Positions 48,609-60,600 of a stretch of 64,000 bases of DNA are shown here, piece by piece. The notes under the pieces are model-generated. The model did not search any database and was not told the DNA's origin. It worked only from the letters and a program-made list of their open reading frames with translations. How positions within the stretch are numbered: position 1 is the first letter of the stretch; the number at the start of each line of letters is the position of its first letter. The position numbers and the translations under genes are program-made. The stretch comes from Lethocerus indicus (taxonomy: Eukaryota; Arthropoda; Insecta; Hemiptera; Belostomatidae): NCBI GenBank assembly GCA_019843655.1, contig JACDQD010000001.1, positions 43,468,230-43,532,229 on the forward strand. Reading direction: 5' to 3'.

Positions 48609-51600
48609 GTCAGTACGGCTAACAACCTCCAATTCCATGTTTATTTCATTTATCCTTATCTGTCACCACTCATCTGTATGAAATACAGAAATTAGGAGTA
48701 AATAAACGCTGTTTACATATCATATTATCGGGAAAAAATAGACCCGATAGATATATTTCCAAGTGTCGATTCTTTTAAATTGATATTGACACCCCTTACA
48801 ACCGATAATACAGTTAAATATTGCACGGATGCAAATATAATTACGGTGATGATGGTGAGAAGCAGGAGCCTAGGTTAGGAGTATTCATGACCGCTAATCG
48901 GCGGCTGGACCCCAATCCGCCGCCGTTAACTTCGTGAGTCCCCTTCAATTACTCCTTTTTCTCGTCCTTTTTCCTAATTTCGCTAATTCAACCCGGTACC
49001 TGTAAGTTAATTTTCTTTTAAATTGAAATTGAAATGAAATTAAATTAAGTTAAAAAATCATCACGCATGCCATTAAGTGTTCTCCACAATTGATGTTGTC
49101 GGCCCCGATTATCTTCTGAGGACCCTTAGGCGCACTGTTTGTTTCTGATTTATAACTTTGGAGTTGTCTGACGAATTCCGACCTCCTCGGGAATCGACAT
49201 CTGCACCCCTAAGGTTAAAAGAGGAAGCTAACCACCGGGTCGGCCTTGTCAAATAAATGTTATCAAATTAAGTTAAAACCACGCATGCCATTAAGTGTTC
49301 TCCACGATTGATGTTGTCGGCCCCAAATTATCGACTGAGAGGACACTTAGACGCATTGTGTTTGTCTCTGATTTAGGACTTTTTCCTGTCTGTCCTGCAG
49401 AACAAAAAGCAACCAACGATGGATGAAACTGCGGACGACCGTTCAGATCTCTGGGGCGATACAGAAGACAAAGCCGCCTCTGAAGCGGGAGGATTCCTTC
49501 CTGAAGAGATTCTCCACTCGTCAGGTCCCCGAGCTGCAGGTATCATAGACAAAAAGGGTTAGCTAACGAAAGCGCGAATAACAAATCAAACTATATCTAT
49601 TCATCAATTATATAATCTATTCTGTCGCATTTAAGTATAACACCCTCAGCCTCAGCCTCATTACAGAGACTTTTAATTAAAGTGCACTTACAGATTCCGG
49701 CATTTTTTCCGACTGCCGATCGTGTCCGACTATTCTTTCCCGAATAATTCTAGAAGGTTCCGTGACCAGAACTCGAATTAACTTTAACTTCCGGTGGAAT
49801 GGTGTAATACTGTTGGAAGAACCTCAGTTAGAGATAACATCCGGCAGGACTCCAAACGGAAAGGGCAAAAACCCTTTCACTGGGCTCGCTCAGGTGGTTT
49901 CCAAATACAGGGAAAAAATCCCGGAATAACAGGGGCCCCTGGTAACCGAGGTTCTTCCCACAGTATTACGCGATCCCACCGTAAATTAGTAATAAGTTTA
50001 GAACAATTCTCAGGAATTATATTCTTATCGTATGTGCTGCTGGATTTGAAGAGCGTCTATTGGATAGGATACGCCCAACAGAATGTAATTAAATAAAAAC
50101 ATCGTATGCCGCCCACAAACTGTGGACGGGTGTAGAAGGGGCTATTTTTCTATTACAAGCGATAAAAAAATGTTATGCCGTGAGGGATTACAAAGAGCGC
50201 CATAACGAACGTTCCGAATTTTACTAAACGACAACGACCGGTGACAGAAACGAGACAATTTGCATATATTTCCTACATTTTCGATATCCAACACGCAGTC
50301 TAAAGCATCGAAAAACATCGACATTTTCTGTGACGCCCTCCCCCCGGAGACGGATCGGAATTAAATATTCCTAACGACGAACCCTTTTAGGGCGTGAATT
50401 TTAAATCGGCCCTGGAAGTTCCGAAGGGATGTCGAAAACCGGATTTCCGATTATTATTTAATCCCGGAAGCAACTCCCCCCACCCGCGCCCGAGTAGCCC
50501 CGATAAAAAGCCGAAATGGCGAGCTTCGATCCCAACTACTTGTAAATCGCGGATAAAACGTAATATGTATAAACGCGAGGGGAGACCGAAAAAGTCTGGT
50601 CCCAATTCGGGTTTTTGAAAAATAGAAACTGTTTAAAATGTCATGTATTTTCCATTTGTCAACTTTCCTTTATGGGACAAGTGTATCTCACCTGGGGACC
50701 ACTCTTAACAGAGTAGTTGAGAAATCGAAAATATTCGAAATTTCTAAAGATATCACGAATATGTCCCGAAGTAAATCATCAGCTCGCTGGTCATCATCGC
50801 TGGTCAGATACGTTTCTCCTATACAGGAATATTGAAATTTTATAATTTTCTATTTCGCAACTCTCGTTTATAGCGCAAGCGTATCTCACCAGCGGACCAC
50901 TATTGACGGAATTGGAATGAACGGCAGTCATAATATTAGAAATGAGATAATGAACTCTCCAAATGAAAAATACTCCAACAAAAGGGAGCTTGTCTTTTAG
51001 ATAACACAAGTGTCGAACATAAGCCTCTTAAGCCGAACACCAACTGATGAAGGAAGTTCTCAACTCGTAACAATAATAAAAGAATATAAACGTGAGAGAA
51101 TCGTGTGTGTATTTATAGGTATCTGAGTGCCACGCATTACCTAATTTTATTACCAAAATACTACCTGTTAAGAAGAAGAAGCACAAAAGACAGAAAATTG
51201 GCATGACTAGTGACATTCCCTACAATCGCGGATGTCTGCCCATAACTATAATATCTTAAATAATTCAATTTAGTTTAATAAATACATCGGATCGAGAAAT
51301 TGAATTAAATGTGCATTCGGGCGTATGACACGCAATACAGGGAAGTTTTGTGGATCTAATACTGCCGCCGTCTTATTAAATAAAGTACAGTGGTACCTTG
51401 AGACAGGAATTTAATTCATTCGCAGCCGAACTAATAAGTCAAAATGCTCGTATCCTAAATCATTTTCCCCATTAGAATTAAATTAAATGAGATTGATCCT
51501 TTTGAATAGTAAGTCCCAAAGTGGCGGCATCAGGGGAATCTCAATTCCATCCCCTAATGATATTATCGATACCTATTAATTACAACATTTGTGCGCAATT

Positions 51601-54600
51601 TTAAAATTTAATTTTCGTCGTTTTTATTCTTCGTACGAATCGATAGTTTTCCCGGAGGGTGCTGGGGGAAAACTATCTTTGAAAAGGGGCGGCGAGCCAA
51701 ATAAGTTGGCGAAACTCGACTGCGTAGAAGTTTGATCTTAACATTTTCAGAGTTCGACCACAGTTCAACCGACCGAATATTACCGAAGACTCACTATTCC
51801 AGAATATACCGCAATAAATAGAGGGTTTTAAGACAGTATTCAATTACAAATTCCTTTCCGTTAAAAGCCGCCATAGAGGTGAAACCGGGCGAATAATAAC
51901 GCGATATTAAATATTTAATATCGTGAGATTTAAAAAAAACACAGAGATGGATAACAGAAATTAACATAACAAGAAAATAAGAGGAAATATTAAACAGACT
52001 GCGACAGGATATACTACCCTGACACACTTCTAGATGTTACTAGACAAATCGCAAGCAATAGTACAGTATGTAAAAAACCAATCACCATGAAACATATCAT
52101 AATAGAGTGCAAACAATAAACAAATGAAAGAAAAAATTTAACAGAATCGATTAAACAATCAAAAAACTATTACAATTCATGAGAGATACAAACTTAGGAG
52201 TATAAAAGTATAAATAATGATCCGCGGATATCGGCAAAGTGCAATATTTCCCGGTGGATACATTTTTTTATTTTTCTTTGTTCAATAGTCAACCTTTATA
52301 GTTATAAGTACAAGTGTGCATAGTTTATTTTTATATCTCTGGTTTCTCTTGATAAAGAATCCACCCAATGATTAAACATTTGATGTGTATCCGAGCTAGG
52401 GAAGATTTCTAGGCCAGTGGCGTTTAAACCGTCCTGGGTGGGATAATGGATGGGTGAACGGAGGAAAGGGATTGAACGAGTGAATTAGGATGAGGACGGG
52501 AATTGAACTTTAGGAACCTGGCTTAATAAATTCGCCGACGGTCGGTATGTTGAAGTCGCGGCGAATGGTGCTATTTGAAAGGAGCATTAAGGATGCTATA
52601 GATAAATCGGTAAAAAAAAATTTAATATCGAATCTCCGGAGGAGTATTTTGTCCGAATGCTTGTTGTCAATAATAAAAAAATGATAGGCGCAGTTCAGGC
52701 TCGTGCTATGTGTTTACGTGGTTCGAGTTTACGGCTTTGACAGACGTCCCCGCAACGGCCTACCCGCCATAATACCGGTATAAAGCCAGAAATGAAATCC
52801 GAGGCGAATAAATGCTGTTCGGCCGTAAAATCCGGGTCCGAGGAACCGATTTATAGTTTCGGCCGGGGTACGTCCGTTATCCGGAAAATGATTAAACGTT
52901 TCCGGCCCCTCCTCCACTTTTACGACCGCCCGAGTCCTCTTATCGGAAGTCTCTCGGGCCGCGACTTTTCCCATTTGTCGTGTGACATGGCTAATTTTTA
53001 ATTAGCCGTTTTAATTGAGCGGCCGGTGAGACCTGTCGGCTGTGTACGAAGTTCACCCGGTCGGTTTACACCTCATTTACGCCCAACTTCATATGTAGCA
53101 TTTTCAAGTCGAACTTTTTTCTTTCAACCTCAGTACAAACACGTGATTTAACTTGCTATAATAGGCTGTTGAAATGGTACTTATTTTATTATTTACTCGA
53201 ATTATTGATTTTTTAACTTTGGATGAAATTGACTACGTTTTATTTTGTAAAAGAGTTCGTTCGACAGGGTTTTAAGTCGGCCGGTGAGAGGGGGGGTACT
53301 TCACATTAATACCAAGCTCCTCCCCGTCCTTCACTTCACCTCTTTAGTTCGATGAAATCGTGTACTGTAAATTTCGTATTACCTGGATAGGTTAGATTTA
53401 TTAACTTATGGAACTTTCGTTGAATTTAGTTTCGTTATAAGAACAAAAAGGTGAATTTGACTGTAAGAAGTTGGATCTTACTTTGAAAGTTAATTTGAAT
53501 ATGGTTGTAAATGAACTTGGATATATATTCCCCGAAAATCGGTACCTCCTATATATAAAGAAATAAATAGCAAGAATAATGCAACGGCGCTGATACCAGT
53601 CCCTCACGACACAACTCCCGAGCGGGTCTAGTCTCGACTGGCGCCATCACTGTTTGTTATACGCAACGTAAATTATGAAGCAGAAATTGAATGAGGGCGA
53701 AAAGCAGTAACCGGTCTAGCCGATAGGATTCACACGTGAAATCTGTGAAGGGAAGGAAGGACAAAATTTAAAATTTTTCTAAATTACGAATATTAATCAT
53801 TAACAAGTGCAGTATGTCACGCGTATTCTTTAATTGACGGCGACGAACTTTCTGTCCGGTGTATTAGCAAATAGGGCGGCCTTTCATCCTCCGAGGCTGT
53901 AGACCCTCGTTTTATTTTTAATGAATTTAGGAAAAGCGCTAAGTGTAAAGTGAGAATAAAGTGAAGTGGGACTTGAGGCCCTTTGACGGGTCGGTCGCCT
54001 CCCCGCCGTCTATTGCGGCCTACAATCCCGATATTGTACATTTTATTTTCAAGTTAGAAAATCGCGTACTTTATACTTGTCATTGACTTTGAATACTAAC
54101 GGAAGAATTTTACGTAAACTAATTAAATTTGTTTCCTACTTACTCGCGAATCCTCATCCCATTCGAGACAATCTCCTATAATACTATAAAAAATATTAAT
54201 ATAATATTATAAAATATCCTATAATACTAATAAAAATGTTATAAAAGTAGAATAGTAAAATGATAACTTTCGATGGTAGGATTCCCGGTTGTATTCAATT
54301 TAGAATTCAGCAGTAATCCTACATAATTGTGCTCAACGCCCCACTAACGTTTAGTAATGAACCTAATTATTTTTTTTATATATGATCATTATAACAATCC
54401 CGAGACTTAGCCAGTAAACCGATCGACAACGCTCATTACGCCTCCTGTAACGAGCCAAATTATAGTGGCGCGAAATAACTTGAAATGACGTGGCAAAGGG
54501 ATGGACGGGCGCCGAGGTGAATCCGGTTAATGAGTTGTGTAACTACCATATTAATGACATGAGTTCAACTTTTCTGTTCCCCGGTTCCATTTCGAGCCCG

Positions 54601-57600
54601 AACCAATAATTGCGCCCCCGTTACGGCTTCACCAAACGGGGCGTTATTTCCAAAACTAGGGGCGATAATTGTGTCGTGAATAATTATGTCGATGTGATAT
54701 TAAACGAAAATCACATGACTCACAATCACAGTACAAGTAAAGTGACAGTGCAGAAAGAATGCACAACAAACATCCCTATGCCGGAGTCATATGGCACCAG
54801 CATACTGACAGACAGCTACTAAAGACAGCTAGCAGCCGAAACCGGAGAGAGATACAAGATCGAGAAACCTATAGGAGGAAAACATGCATAAAATAACACA
54901 ACAATACAAACATGTAGACTGAACATACAAGAAACACGTCTATAGTAATAAATCATTGCAGCACAGGTTTTTTCGTCGTTATTCAGACCACGAATCACAA
55001 TGTATTTTTTAATTCTCATCCTCAGTTTATTTGTTTGTAGTAAAGAAATTATAAACAAAAAGTGGGCATAGGTGGTCTGGATGATATGTACCTAAATATA
55101 TAATTGACGGTGGAAACCCGAATCCGATCTAGTCCACGAAAAAATAGGCTAGTTGAGACATAATATTCCAAACTCTCATGGGCCCACCAAATATATATCT
55201 TAAATCTCTCGAATTATATTATGAGGGGCGGTGGGGACGGCGGAAATTTGGCGGTGTTTTGCCGCTTGCCCCGGGACTTAATTCGGTGATAAAAAAGAAA
55301 ATTGGCCCCGTTTTTTATCAGAGGGGCCTAACACTGAGAACGCTTATCGGATAGTAAGCCTAGCCCTTATAAGCTGTTTATAAACCTTCCCTACGGGCCT
55401 GACATACGCCACTTCCTTTACCGAATCTTTCGTCGACGGTTCTGCCCCGTGCACTGAGGGAAGAAACACTCACCCACGTTCTCCACAATCTTATCCAAAC
55501 ATTTAAAAGGACGTCTGGTCGACGTATGTAGTTATTAATTTTTTATTTATCCACATAATAAAAAATGGTTTATATAAATAACGCAGTATCGAACCTATCG
55601 GGTGTACTTCGTAGAGTAAATATTATATATAGTAGGAACACAACGAAATATATTCGACTCTTATTTTTGTCCGTTTATTTTTCTCTTCAATAATTATGAA
55701 AACCATAATATTAATCTCGACACGGTGGGATGACCGGTCGTTTCTCCAGAGCCAAAAATCTCGAATTTTTTCTCCCATATTAAAGACCGGACGAAAACTT
55801 GGAGTGAATAGCGCGACTAGAGGAAACCGACCAGAAAGAAGGGTTGGCTAAGGGACGGTAGAGAGGGAATGGAGAAGAGCTGGTGGGTGGGTGTGAGCTG
55901 TCTATAAATGTCTGTAAATAGGAAACTGTGGAGACTGGGGAGGAGGGTGAGAGCGGGAGCGGAGGTGGAGGTTGGGGCGCAGGTACGGTCTGGTGGCGGC
56001 GGAGGCGGCGACACAACCGCTCCAACCGCCCTCTTACCGTCGTCAACCCCGACGAGAACTTCTACTACTACTGGCTTCTAGTGCTCACCGTCTGCGTACT
56101 CTACAACCTCTGGACTCTGATCGTCCGCCAGAGCTTCCCCGAGCTGCAGGGGGCCGCCTCCGGGTTCTGGCTCCTCTGCGACCTCCTCACCGACGCCGTC
56201 TTCCTCCTGGACGTCGCCGTCCAATTCCGCACCGGCTACCTCGAGCAGGGACTCATGGTCTACGATTCGAAGAAGCTCGCCGGTCACTATCTCAAGTCGA
56301 GGGCGTTCGTCCTCGATCTCACGGCTCTCTTCCCCCTAGACCTCCTCCAGTTCAACATGGGTGCAAGGCCCATACTGAGATTTCCGAGATTTCTGAAGGT
56401 CAGTAATCGAATAAGATACTTATCGTTCCTGTTCCGTCGGTTCTTGCGACTTTAGAGACTCTTTACCGAATGTCACCTTCCGGGGTACCGATAACGTCTG
56501 GCGAAGGTAAAATCGAACGGAAAGAGCAGATCGAACGTCGAGTCAGATGAAATTAATGCGGCTATTGCTATATTGGAGGAAGTTTCCTCGAAAAGCCCCC
56601 CTTCGACGAGACTTGCTTTCCCCGTTCTTCTCATCGAACGCTTCTTATATAATTATTGGAAAAGCGCAAAGAAACCGATACCGGCTACGAAGTTCGACCG
56701 CACACCGATTCGATATTGTACTCCCGACCCGCTCGTGTATTTTTTCCTCGGTACGCCCGTGGTATATTTCCGAAGATATATATCTATTGAACTAAAATTC
56801 AAGAGCTCTAAGCGTAATAATTCTTCTCACTCGTCTCTCATCCCATAACGTCTTCGTAAGAAGTTCATTCTTCTTTCGTAACAACTCTTTTAAATTCCGA
56901 TGAAATTACTGGAGTTTAGGACGTCCTCTCGAAAATTCTGGATTCTTACTTTCGAAAATTGCGTTTACTCCGTGCCGTATTAATCCAGAGTATTAATCCG
57001 TATTAATGCCGGACCTAGTCGCCTGTGACTTCCCCATCAATTACGCCGGGTGTTTTCCTTCGGTTACAAATTTACTAGTCACTAAGGTATTTCGTAACGG
57101 AAATAATAGTTATAAAATTACCGCAGTGTCGTTAAGAGTTGTGAAAAAAATAATTAATGAGAAAATAAGTGATGAAAAATTATATTTTTGAATACCACTC
57201 ATTTTGGCCCCTTAATTCCATATTCGTAATTTAGACATTCAGCGCTATTTTGAAGACACGCTCCGTCGTGAGGAATATAATTACCACACCTTGCCAATAA
57301 CTCATATCTCGAACGTACAGGTTTCTCGGATTCAAAATCACAAAAATTTCGTTCCGGGTTGAACTCATTCGAGGTCCTATGCGATTCTATTGAAGAGTCG
57401 ACAACGCTGCCCGACCCTGAGCTTGCATCTCCGTGTCCTTTAACGAGTTAACACGGCGGATGTTCGTTATTGTAAGGCGGATTTGTATCGTCGGGCATCG
57501 AAAGTATCAAGCGCGAGGCGTTTGCGTTGGCACCCCTGTCTACTCACATTCCGTTCCTTATTGCATATCCGAGAGACGACTGCCTGGGGAATCACACTAG

Positions 57601-60600
57601 GTCCGGAGTGTTTGAGGAAGTGGAGGTTCGGTTAACCGTTTTCAAATTTGAAATTAATCGGGAAGTTGAATTACACCAAGACCGACTTTGGACTCTTCCT
57701 TATCCAGAGGCTATCCATGTCTTACAGAGAAGACACGCCTAGAACGTGTCAAACGCCTACACATTCTCAAATGTCCGATGCCACTTCAAATTCCGCCATT
57801 TTCTGGCTCTCTGCCGGCCGGTTTCAATGACTGCCAACACGCTTAGAGATAACATAGCATACCATAATACTACATTTTGCTCCCATAATTCAATTCGGAT
57901 TTTTAAAAAATATGGCATAGATATTTTTATCCGTAGATGTGGCATCAAATTCGCACTTAATCGGTAGAGCGGTTCATAAGTTTTTTCCATTAAAAATTTG
58001 AATCGATCGAACAGGAACATATTATAGAAATAATTTCGGCGGTTGTAAGGATCGCTCTTCCGTATGAAGTGTAAACGCGAGACCGTGATTGGCGGAGAGC
58101 TGAAGTAAAGTTCCTAAAGAGAGGACTCGTGGAGAAGATTTTTCTTCTCGATTCGGTCCCGACGGGAAATATCTCCCAAATTCCAACTAAACCGAATGAA
58201 AGAATAAAGAAAACACCGTTGATTTCGTGTTCTTCTGTCTCCACTCGCTGGTCTGATCTTTTGCTACGCCGGCTTGCTATCTTCAGTAGCAGTGTGAGTC
58301 ACTTCGCCACGTGGGATGCTTGTGGGGCACTCTGTTTGCAAACACCCCTCCAGATTCCAAACCCTCGCAGACTAAAAAACAGTTATTCCAAACTAATAAA
58401 AAGCCATTCTGCAAAAGAAACGCTTCGCGCTCGATACGTTCGGTTAAACCGCGGTACGAAGTTAGGTGTAAATGAGAGGGGCCTTTCTCCGACGAGGCAC
58501 CCGATTATTCGGGTGAAAAGGTTAAAGGAAGAGATGGGGGCTTGTGGGTCAGGTGTACAGGGTGTACGACTACTACTACATAGTGGAGTCCCGGACCGTC
58601 TACCCCAACGTCTGGAGGGTGGTCAACCTGATCCACATCCTGTTGATACTGGCGCACTGGTTCGGATGCTTCTACTACCTGCTCTCGGAGGCCGAGGGCT
58701 TCCAAGGCGACTGGGTCTACCCGTACAGACCGGGAGAGTACGCCACCCTCTCGAGGAAGTACCTCGGCTCGCTCTACTGGTCAACTCTCACGCTCACCAC
58801 CATAGGGGACTTGCCCACTCCGGAAACCGATGCCGAGTAAGTAGACGATTCCCTTACATCGACCTACCCACAGGGCCGGACTCACTTTTTCTCCCGACAC
58901 ATACCCGTTGGGGGGTCCGCGACGGTTCCTAATGTCTCCGCTCGGTTAGGCCCCAATGATGATCAGTTTCGGCTGATCACTACGGTGTTACGGAGAGGTT
59001 GGCGAAAAGCCGAAACCGGAGAATACTATTCGTCCCACCACATGAAAAAGGTGAGTCCGGTCCCTGAGGAAGTTGTTTTATTGGACCGGAAAAATTGGCG
59101 CCCCGCCGCGAACATTTTTTTCCACCGCTCCCCCCCTTTTTTTTTGCTTTTTTGACCACCTCATTTTGATACACGACTGATTCCGATGTGTTATTATAGT
59201 AAAAGGACCGACGGGCTTCGGAGTCTGCCCTCGAGGGGCCACAAGTCACGGCTACTTCAGTTCAACTCCGATTATGGGTCAGTATACCAGTGGCCCATAG
59301 CAAAGTTCAACTCGAACAGGACTTTTTTGTTGTTTATTAAGAGTGAAGAATAATCGCGGAGATCCGAGCCGCCTCGGGTAGCGGACGGGGTTCTTTCATT
59401 CGATTATTAACGCCGATCCTAATGCGGCCACGATCCTATCCGGAAAAATCGGTCGTATTTTCGTCACAATTATGCACCGCTTTAATACTCCGTCGAGATA
59501 TGGAAGCGAAGATTTAATTTAACGGTCGATCCGATTAGCCTGTTACATATAAAAGTATTAAGTGTAAATTTTATCCTCGGACCGGTTCCGAGTTCTCTCC
59601 GACGTTTTAAGTTAGCGTCATGGTCGGGACCGTAATGGTCACCTTTGGCAACAGGCCATAGGATTCAGTCGGAAACCGAATCATAATTAACGTACCAGCT
59701 TTTCGGTTAAAAATGGGACCGATCTTGAATAAGGAATACGTCAGCGTACAGGATTTCAGGGGGAAACTGTGCGAGGTGTTTTATTCGAAACGTTCGTGTC
59801 GGAGGCCTCTCTAGTTGCTGGTATATACGGCGGGCGTGGGGTTGAAAACTGTTCGAAAGACGGGGGACACTGCCCCGAGCCAATTTTCCCCGTATAATTA
59901 ATAGTCTCGGGTCGGGCGATGAGAGAGGATTCTAGCAACGGCCGGCAAATAGATTACAGTCGGCGATAGGATTCTGTTGCCGACCGTCTCGGTTATAAAA
60001 TTCCTTTATTTTCCGACTTATTTTCCGCTCGGCCGGCCCGATTTCCGTACGCCCTCGGCTTCACCTTGGGAGCTGCGACACGATAAGATAAGAGCTCCCG
60101 TCCGCTGACCGAGTCCATCACTGAAGGCTGTTCGCTTCGATACCACATCCTTTTACTATGTTTTCACACAGCTGCTCTCTCAATAATGTTGGGTTCTGTG
60201 GCTAAGTTGTCTTACAGCCTTCAAATTAAGTCTTTTTCTTTTTTGCCTCACATTTCTGTCTCTGACTCTGCTCTATTATTCAAATGAAAAGTCGAATGCC
60301 TGTACGAGAACTTTGCTACTGGCCCACCATTTCTTACATTACCATTTCATTTTACGCCCTATTAGTTTTAGTACTTCCTTTTTTTTAAATCAGTCGCGCC
60401 GTCGAAATTCTTTTATTTTTCCCCTTTTCAGTTTTATTTTATTTTTGTTCTCGACGAGCGACGGTATCTCCGAGTCCGTCCGATCGAAGGCCTTCTTATA
60501 GACGGCCCTAATTTTTCGGTAGGGATTACTCGGCTAATGAAAAGGGGTAGACGATCGGATTTCGGCCAGAGCGTTAATTGAATACACGTAAAAAGTTAAC

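Larger units (their letters stand above)
49540..55921 (+). other. CngL intron 2
   Basis: 6.4 kb, GTATCA to GTAAATAG. It holds the family D element (49,793-49,980), two LINE relics (51,996-52,220 and 52,266-52,600), a reversed repeat B copy (53,578-53,660) and a family A copy (54,728-54,862). Within 49,981-51,995, 52,601-53,577, 53,661-54,727 and 54,863-55,921 I see no exon or other gene. Confidence 0.75.

Noticed and set aside
55780..56287. Minus-strand frames across CngL exon 3
   Set aside because: They are shadows of a GC3-rich coding exon on the + strand.
58561..58836. Alternative exon 4 start at 58,561 after GTGTACAG
   Set aside because: It would shift the frame relative to exon 3 and remove conserved S4 residues.
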